Of a stretch of 64,000 bases of DNA, positions 56,499 to 64,000 are shown in pieces. The DNA is taken from NCBI GenBank assembly GCA_037893225.1, contig JAZGUH010000197.1, positions 1,054,001 to 1,118,000 on the forward strand, given 5' to 3'. The notes under the pieces are model-generated. The model was not told the DNA's origin, did not search any database, and was given only the letters and a program-made list of their open reading frames with translations. Each line of letters opens with the position of its first letter. The first letter of the stretch is position 1. This DNA comes from Hippasteria phrygiana (Eukaryota; Echinodermata; Asteroidea; Valvatida; Goniasteridae). The translations under genes were made by a program, and so were the position numbers.

Positions 56499-57493
56499 AG
56501 TCCGAGTAACTTGGACCCTTCATATCGCCTTTTTTAACATTTGGACATGATCTGGCGATAGTAGGGTCCAAGTCGATTGTGCGATAGAGAATGGCCAAAA
56601 ATTCAATCCCAACAAAAAACATCAGAATTCAACCTTATAACGGCCACCAAAATACTAGATACGCCACCACCTGAACAAGTGGAGTTCCATGATCAGATGA
56701 ACGTACCAAGGTTTACTTAACATCCAAATAAAAAGTGAAATTTTACCGTTTCATTCCCAGAGACCCCCGCAGAACATGTCTTCTCGCTTTCTTGTAGTCA
56801 GTCAGTACGTAGTTCGAATAGTGACCGTACCCCTCGACCGTGCATGACGTCACCCTGATGCGCAGCGCCCGCATGCATCGCGCGACAACCTGTTTATGCC
56901 GGCGACTGTTTCCTGGTGGTACAACGGTCGTGTCCATCCGATTGGAGGCTGCACGCGCGTGCGACTCGTTCTGTTTTGTATTGTTCAAAACCCCCAAACC
57001 CCCTGACGCGCGTGCAACCTCGAATCATTATAATATATCTACACACAAACACGTAACGCGACCGTTGTACCACTCACGAAACAGTCGCCGGCATAAACAG
57101 GTTGTCGCGCGATGCATGCGGGCGCTGCGCATCAGGGTGACGTCATGCACGGTCGAGGGGCACGGTCGAGGGGTACGGTCACTATTCGAACTACGTACTG
57201 ACTGACTACAAGAAAGCGAGAAGACATGTTTTGCGGGGGTCTCTGGGAATGAAACGGTAAAATTTCAAGTTAACCTTGGTACATTCATCTGATCATGGAA
57301 CTCCACTTGTTCAGGTGGTGGCGTATCTAGTATTTTGGTGGCCGTTTATAAGGTTGAATTCTGATGTTTTCTGTTGGGATTGAATTTTTGGCCATTCTCT
57401 ATCGCACAATCGACTTGGACCCCTACTGTACTATCGCCAGATCATGTCCAAATGTTAAAAAAGGCGATATGAAGGGTCCAAGTTACTCGGACT
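56499..57493. mobile_element. 995-bp foldback element with 430-bp arms
   Basis: Arms 56499-56930 and 57059-57493 are near-perfect inverted copies around a 128-bp loop. The tips are AGTCCGAGTAACTTGGACCC. The right arm has a small extra duplication (GGTCGAGGGGCAC). A further weaker inverted pair outside (GGCGATTGTGTAGTGTA at about 56089 against its inverse at 57634) suggests an outer, older element. Reading frames in the arms mirror each other and are not genes. Confidence 0.9.
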
Positions 57494-59018
57494 AATAGTA
57501 AAATACTAGTATTAGTAACGGTAACGAATCCCGTTACAGAAGTCTGCTTTAGGTTGAAAAGTCATTTTGGAATGAGAAAAAATACCATCGACTAGTCTAA
57601 TTTGATCAAAACTAAACAGGGGCCCTATGTTACACTACACAATCGCCTTAAATTTACGCACGCAAACTAAGTTTGCGTGTTCAAAAATTGCGCTCAACCA
57701 TGTCAACAAGCTCACTTCATACATTATGTATCACAATCACGTGTAAACATTGTAAACACGCGTGCCCTGACAATTTCTGACAATTTAAAACAAGAAGAAA
57801 AAATACTTACGAGTACACTTGCCATGTTGTCTTGGAACAGAGAACCCAAATATTAGTTACAAAGTAAACATCTCACCAGTAGGTCGTAAAAGTATGGCTG
57901 CAATAAGGTGAACAAGAATCGAAATTCGGATTTCAAGTTGCTCCAAAGATCGTAGAATGGAAAGATCGGACACTGGGTTTTTTGTACTACGTCCGATATG
58001 ATGAAACGTATGATCTGACGGAGATATATAGAGACGGACGTATGAAGCTCAATTCTACATGTTAGCAGTTAGTCTTCATAGCAGTCGTTTTTAGCTTCTT
58101 GTTAAAATGTAAGCATTGTGTTTGACAAGTGTATGTGAAGATATTCCTCCATAATTAGAAGGAATTAAGCGTAGGCGCTAAAGATACTCGTTATTTTTCT
58201 TCTGTAAAGGGACATTACTTTTTCATATTACTTTACATCATGTCTTTTCGATGCCTTATTTGCTCATTACGAAAAATCTGACTTTCAAAATATATGTATA
58301 TTGATATCTGCATGGAAGAAGATTTGACGTGCTCCAATCGGTGCTCTGTTGAATATTCATTACCATATGACGAAGCCTTATGGTTCCCAATAGACCAGTT
58401 TCCTAATAAATTCAAATGTATGCACGCATGCGCATAAATGGGCCCTGCATGCAGGCAAAAAGCGAAATCGACCCATTGAAAATGTACAGGGGTCTAAACA
58501 GTTTTGTCATTTTCTCCAAGATTTCTCCCATTTGGCTTTGAAAAGTCCCCGAAATCGTCATAGGTATTACTTGTTGGTCTAAGTGGTTTTTTATGGTACA
58601 AAATATAAAACCTTTTAAATGTTTTCGTCCCGTGCGCACGAGGCCAAAGGAATTAAGCAGGGCTCCTTTCCACACGAGTGCCAACAACTAACCGTGTGCT
58701 TCAGGGTACCATCCACGGATTCATCCGCGTATTCAGCAAGAGTCGAAAAATCTATAACGCATGCGGCAAAAGGTGATATATTTTCCAGAAAGTTCACTTC
58801 GCTTATTTAACGAATTTTTCATAAAAACCGACAAATAACAATACTTTTTCATAACATATTAAAACGCACAAACATAAGCCACAGTTTTATAAACCATTTT
58901 TGTAATTTTGATGAAGTAATTACTGTTAAATTAGCTGCCCAATGGTAATCATCACATTTCCTGTTATTTTTCAAAGCTTTTAGAAATGGTGAAAAGTAAA
59001 TGCAACATTTCAAACAAA
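57494..59018. other. No gene seen left of the 202-bp satellite
   Basis: AT-rich sequence with no credible ORF, RNA gene or repeat beyond the outer inverted arm at about 57634. Confidence 0.5.
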
Positions 59019-60172
59019 GTGTACCTCACATGTTATCAAAAACTCCAACTTTTATTTTATAGTCTGAGAGATCATGTTACTGGGCACACTTAATTTTGGT
59101 ATAGGCTTCATTCGAACACTAATTAGTGCCTAATTAGCCCGTTAAAGATACCCCGTTTTCACTGCACTATTGTAATGCCTTCTTTTCGGCTACGTACATC
59201 ACTACCCCTTTAAAACAAGGTGTACCTCACATGTTGTCAACAAATATTAACAATTATTTCATAATCTAAGAGATCATGTTACTGGGCACATTTTATTTGT
59301 GTATAGGCTTCAGCCGAACACTAACTAGTGCCTAATTAGCCCGTTAAAGATACCCCGTTTCCACTGCACTATTGTAATGCCTTCTTTTCGGCTGCGTACA
59401 TCACTACCCCTTTAAAACAAAGTGTACCTCACATGTTATCAAAAACCCCAACTTTTATTTCATAATCTACAAGACCATGCTTCTGGGCACACTTAATTTT
59501 GGTATAGGCTTCAGCCGAACACTAATTAGTGCCTAATTAGCCCGTTAAAGATACCCCGTTTTCACTGCACTGTTGTAATGCCTTCTTTTCGGCTATACGT
59601 ACATCACTACCCATTTAAAACAAAGTGTACCTCACATGTTGTCAAAAAATATTAACAATTATTTCATAATCTAAGAGATCATGTTACTGGGCACATTTTA
59701 TTTGTGTATAGGCTTCAGCCGAACACTAATTAGTGCCTAATTAGCCCGTTAAAGAGTACCCCGTTTTCACTGCACTATTGTAATGCCTTCTTTTCGGCTG
59801 CGTACATCACTACCCCTTTAAAACAAAGTGTACCTCACATGTTATCAAAAACCCCAACTTTTATTTTATAATCTACAAGACCATGCTTCTGGGCACACTT
59901 AATTTTGGTATAGGCTTCAGCCGAACACTAATTAGTGCCTATTTAGCCCGTTAAAGATACCCCGTTTTCACTGCACTATTGTAATGCCTTCTTTTCGGCT
60001 ATACGTACATCACTACCCATTTAAAACAAAGTGTACCTCACATTTTTATTTCATAATCTAAGAGATCATGTTACTGGGCATATTGTATTTTTGTATAGGC
60101 TTCAGCCGAACACTAATTAGTGCCTAATTAGCCCGTTAAAGATACCCCGTTTTCACTGCACTATTGTAATGC
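59019..60172. repeat. 202-bp satellite, six units, alternating A/B types
   Basis: GTGTACCTCACAT recurs at 59019, 59220, 59422, 59625, 59828 and 60031. Odd units read GTTATCAAAAACYCCAAC and ACACTTAATTTTGG; even units read GTTGTCAACAAATATT and ACATTTTATTTGTG. Like-to-like distances are about 403-406 bp. The last unit lacks about 27 bp near its start and ends at TGTAATGCC. No coding sequence. Confidence 0.92.
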
Positions 60173-60758
60173 CGGGGCAGCTCACGGTTATTCACGGACC
60201 ACCACGGACCACCACGGACCATCCAGGCATTGCTACGGTTCAACAAACGGTTCACCCAGGTTCACACCATGGTTCATGAACCGGCATTAACCGGCATGAA
60301 CCGGGGGCCCTGTGGGACTGGGGCTTAAATGGAATTCGGGCCTTAATTGTCGTGCCAACTGAACCCAGTCGTTTGAGAAGTGTTTAGAACGCCTTTCTCG
60401 ATTTTGACGAACTCACTTGTACTTTTTCCGATAAACGAGTAGCTTTTTGGTGAGCGAATTGTAATTCGCAGATATATGTATACGAAGTTTGATATGTGGA
60501 ATGTGACCACTGCGTACAGAAATAAAGTGAGCGAGTTTCGCCGCTCGACAATCCCAGATTTTGTTTTTGTCGTTTCCCTTTCCTTATTTATTAACTTGAG
60601 GTAGATATATAGAAAAGAAATTAATTTTCTGACGGAGGAACGGAGGAAGAAAAGAGACGGTCTGTCAGTAACAAGTTTTGGTTTGGTCAAGTCAAAGGTA
60701 GTAATAGGAAAAGAAAAACCAACACAGTGTTTCGGGTTAAGAACTTTAATCTAACACG
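60173..60758. other. Short tandem repeat and probable 5' part of a second gypsy
   Basis: CACGGACCAC repeats three times near 60200, followed by GGTTCA-rich words. From about 60340 to 60758 is leader-like sequence before a gypsy gag start. An LTR may lie here, but no second copy is present to confirm it. Confidence 0.4.
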
Positions 60759-62613
60759 ATGGCAGCGACACCAAGTCTACCAAATGGTGCCAGACGGCCT
60801 GCCTGAGGCAACCTTTCCTTCCCATGCTGTTGGACAGCATGCCACGTCTGTCATTGGGGGAATCTGTTCGACCCCGATTCTTCACGCTGCCCCCACCCCA
60901 ACAACTCCACCGCCACCCCACAACACTGCAGATGTGCGACTTCGACCCAGTAACCCGCCAAAGTCCTCATCTGACCGCAGCCCCACCCAGTGCTATCGAC
61001 TCACCAAGTGAAGGGAGTAGCCACCTTCACTGGAAGGGAGAAGAGTGTCCGTGTAGAGGAGTGGATTCGGGACATGCAAGTATGTCTTGGAATCGAAGAG
61101 AAGGACGGCGGACCAAATTCAACTGCATGAGATAGTGCGACATACCTCGGGCCGTGCCCGCGATGTCATCCTGAACTTGGAGAGCAGGACCCCAACCGGA
61201 GTAACGGCAAAGATGGCATTCGCCGAGCTGTTAGAAGAGTTCGGAGAAGACACGCTGGCCAACTCACCAATGACGCGGTTCTATGCCCGTAACCAGAAGG
61301 GGGGCATGGCTATTTTCAAGGGGGGAAATTTGCTATAGTAACGCATATAGTAACGCATATCCAAATTTTACAGGGGGGGGGGGGGGGGGGGGGGGCAAGA
61401 GGGGGGGGGGAGGGGCAAGAGTTCCCACAGGGGGGCAGTTGCCCCCCTTGCTCCCCCTTGGCTACGCCACTGGTCCAGTCAGTAGTGTACAAGTTGCGAT
61501 TTTTGGCAAGGAGTGTTCTGTCCTGTTAGACACAGGATCACAAGTTAGCACAATCGCTGATGAATTCGTGGCCAGCCATCCTCTCCTTCGAAGCCAGACA
61601 CTGCAGCAGACAAGTATAAGCATCCAGGGCGCAGGAGGTCATCAACCAGTACCACACAGAGGGCTAATCCTAGTCAACCTCGGTTTCTTAGGGCGCCAAA
61701 TGCAGAAGGTGCCTGTATTCGTCGTACCAGCAACAGAATTTCGCAGAAATGTTTTAGGCACGAATGTGTTGCGGGCGAGTCGTGATGCTCTCCGATAAGC
61801 ACGGAAGGCGATTCCTGTCTAAGGTACGAGAGGCATCCGAAACTTGGTATTCGGCTCTCCAGTGCAACAATGACGATGGCGGTGATCTTGCAAAAAGAGA
61901 TGGCGAGTTCGGCGGTCTTAGATACAGAGGTTGTAAACCTTTCGTCGTGAAGGCTGGGACAGAAGCCGACATATCAACTGAGACACCACGATTCCTTCGG
62001 GGTAGGGCATTTGACGCACTGGTAGAGGAGGCTCACAACCCACCAGCTGGATGTGCTCTTGTAGTTGGCAAAACGTTAGTGGAGGCCCGGAATGGAAAGG
62101 TCCAGGTCAGAGTCCTCAATATGTCTTCACGTGACATCGTGGTACGGCGCAATACCATTCTGGCAACGCTAGTTATGGGCAGAGTAGTGTCGTCAGCATG
62201 TGGTTCCCCTGGTGATGCAGTAACGTGTTGCGAATCATCCACCAGCATGCCCCAGAATGAAGGCCTTGATATTGATCTCGGCTCTCTATCACCAGAAGAG
62301 AGGCCATGTGTAGCCATATTGCTACGAGAAAACCAGGATGTCTTCTTCCAGCATCCAAGTGATATTGGTTTTACCCAGACGGTCGAGCATGAGATCCCGC
62401 TGATTGACCCCACCCCCTTTAGGTTGCCATACCGACGAATTCCACCTGCACAGTACCAAGACGTCAGACATCACATTGCAGACCTCCAGAAGTCTGGCAT
62501 CATCAAACCCAGTCAAAGTCCCTTCGCATCACCAATCGATAGTGCAGAAGAAAGATGGCAAGATTAGGCTATGCGTGGACTACCGAAAGCTCAATTCCAG
62601 GACGGTGCTAGAC
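60759..62613 (+). pseudogene. Second Ty3/gypsy element: damaged gag, protease, start of RT
   Basis: Gag remnants begin at ATG 60759 (MAATPSLPNG) and continue through several frames, with RDMQVCLGIEEKD, then QIQLHEIVRHTSGRARDVIL and FAELLEEFGEDTL. After 61300 a G-rich repeat replaces the end of gag. The protease is open at about 61476-61798 with SVLLDTGSQVSTIADEF. The region before the reverse transcriptase is open at 61764-62567 (PFRLPYRRIPPAQYQDV, SPFASPI). Then a one-base shift near 62538 leads to QKKDGKIRLCVDYRKLNS. The sequence stops at about 62613, before the catalytic box, against a hairpin element. It is a different lineage from the 23666 element and is inactive. Confidence 0.85.
61300..61475. 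repeat. G-rich insert within second gypsy gag
   Basis: Contains two copies of TATAGTAACGCATA, then about 38 nearly pure G, then GGCAGTTGCCCCCCTTGC and TTGGCTACGCCACTGG. The last phrase is common at the ends of dispersed repeats in animal genomes. It separates gag from protease and probably replaced the zinc-knuckle region. Confidence 0.6.
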
Positions 62614-62621
62614 TTAATTGA

Positions 62622-62735
62622 TTTCAAGTCCGAGATCGCGGTTATTTTTTGTCTGCATCAGCCACGCTAAACGTCATTACCCATATTGGTTATCACACAC
62701 TAACTCGCGATCGGGCTCGCGATCTCGGACTTGAC
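62622..62735. repeat. Hairpin element ending the second gypsy copy
   Basis: TTCAAGTCCGAGATCGCG at 62623-62640 and its inverse at 62718-62734. It begins within ten bases of the point where the reverse transcriptase frame is lost. Confidence 0.75.
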
Positions 62736-63049
62736 CCTTTCGTGCATATGGGTATTCATGTATTCATAACTAAATTTACATAATAAAACGGAGGCCCATA
62801 GAGATGGCCAATCAGAAGGACACAAAAAGCCGTGTAGGCCGAGTCCATTGCCAATAGGTTACAATACAGTGTTCTGTTACACTGTTCAGTCTCAAATGTG
62901 TATAATACTTGGCACAATGGCACGTAATGGTATTTAAAAACCTATAGCTAAATCATATTAGATCTTATATTAGTAGAAAAAATACCAAATTAAATACGTG
63001 ATTGTAAATTTTTGTTACTAGACGATAAACGCGTTATACCTACCTATAG

Positions 63050-63271
63050 ACTAATCCGACGAACAAAATTTTAAATTAGAAGCCATCTTTAGGTACCCAA
63101 TAAAACGGTACCATACACGCGCGCTCGTTATACGCGCGCACACATTGTGCCTTTGACCAATAGCTCCAAAGTAAACACGCGCCTTATAATTATGTACTAA
63201 GCACGCATATGAAGCGCGCGCGAGCGCTGTACCGCCCGATTGGGTGGCTTCTAACGGTTCGTCGGATTAGT
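63050..63271. mobile_element. 222-bp MITE with inverted ends ACTAATCCGACGAAC
   Basis: The left end ACTAATCCGACGAAC and right end GTTCGTCGGATTAGT are perfect inverse copies, and similarity continues into TTAGAAGCCA-type sequence. No coding capacity. Confidence 0.85.
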
Positions 63272-63406
63272 GGAATCGTCCAGTAATTCTCCTGGTTTGA
63301 ATATTCATGTTATAGAAGGCTTTTGGCGATTCCGACCAATCAGCTTGTTCCGTCTACTTTTGGACTAATTCGCCATAGGGTGTGTACAAACCGATGAACG
63401 ACATTC

Positions 63407-63527
63407 CCAAGTCTGTGATCGTGATCCAAGGTTAACTCACAAGAGGACGCAAGAGGGCGCTATTTCCGGCACTATTCTGTGATTGTATTGGCTATCAGGC
63501 CGACAAAAACCACGATCACAGACTTGG
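63407..63527. repeat. 121-bp hairpin with ends CCAAGTCTGTGATCGTG
   Basis: The 17-bp ends are perfect inverse copies and resemble the ends of the hairpin at 62622 (TCAAGTCCGAGATCGCG), so the two may be one family. Confidence 0.75.
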
Positions 63528-64000
63528 AACCAGTCTAGGACGGTGCGTGATGCCTACCCAAAAACACTGTGAACTAGTAACAATGGATTTAGTACCAAGT
63601 AACAATGGATGTTCATTGTAAGTGCACCGTTTTTCTTTGTCAGATGTTCATAGTGATAGCACAAGTCGTTATATTAACGTTGAAAATGGTTCATTATAGT
63701 TGATGTATGGTTAGGGTTTAATAGTTAACGTTAAACGAACGTTCACTTTTAGTTAGTTTTGTCAATGTTGTAAATTAGTTGATTTCAGTACGTGGTTTTA
63801 ACGTAGATTTCATGTTACATGCTTCTCTGAATTTAGGGGTTAATTTTTCAACATTGATTGAACGTTGTTATCAGGTTAGTACCAACGATTAATTTTCCGT
63901 CATCCTTCCATTGGTTCAAGAATGGTTGACTATATAACGTTAAAACATTGTTTGAACTTGGTTAGCAATGTTGGCCAATATCAGTTCATTTGATAACGTT
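63528..64000. other. No gene seen at right edge
   Basis: AT-rich with many AACGTT words, for example at 63676, 63727 and 63737. No credible gene. Confidence 0.5.

Noticed and set aside
56743..57205. Two matching reading frames on opposite strands
   Set aside because: They are the mirror-image arms of the foldback element.

Overview
This window is eukaryotic and made almost entirely of transposable elements. Spliced genes with GT-AG introns, AATAAA signals, retrotransposons of several orders, DNA transposons with 8-bp, TTAA or TA target duplications and long satellites all point to an animal genome. The constant recurrence of the palindrome TACATGTA, and the mix of DIRS, Tx1-clade LINE, Penelope, Ty3/gypsy, hAT and TTAA elements, suggest a marine invertebrate, perhaps an echinoderm or another invertebrate deuterostome. 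That placement is an inference. No ordinary host gene could be identified.

Layout. 1-3190 (minus): part of a DIRS-type retrotransposon (gag, reverse transcriptase, RNase H) running off the left edge. 3348-9919 (plus): an apparently full-length Tx1-clade LINE with two open ORFs, set inside a (TTC)n microsatellite. 10046-12626: a 603-bp satellite packed with TGACGTCA palindromes, with a decayed copy at 13251-13810. 16753-18857 (minus): a broken Penelope-like element with a nested 445-bp MITE. 21739-22664: a TTAA-flanked MITE. 23666-33857 (plus): a young Ty3/gypsy element with a 2.2-kb 5' LTR, a tRNA-Pro-type primer site, a PNMA-like gag, a well-formed -1 frameshift signal, a complete pol and a truncated 3' LTR. 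33858-46211: nested MITEs, minisatellites, a TA-flanked element, a 2.77-kb hAT-type element with an exact 8-bp duplication, and foldback elements.

46864-53217 is the most interesting part: a 6.35-kb element with perfect 18-bp terminal inverted repeats and TTAA duplications, carrying two convergent spliced genes. The left gene encodes a THAP-domain protein with a transposase-like C-terminus (Kolobok type). The right gene encodes an intact 205-residue protein homologous to the cytoplasmic cysteine-rich C-terminal domain of the P2X7 receptor. The THAP gene appears to have lost its middle exons, while the P2X7-like gene reads cleanly through three exons.

53222-64000: a 1-kb near-perfect foldback element, a 202-bp satellite with alternating A/B units, a heavily damaged second gypsy element, and several small hairpin elements. 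The genes do not form a host pathway; each set serves its own mobile element.
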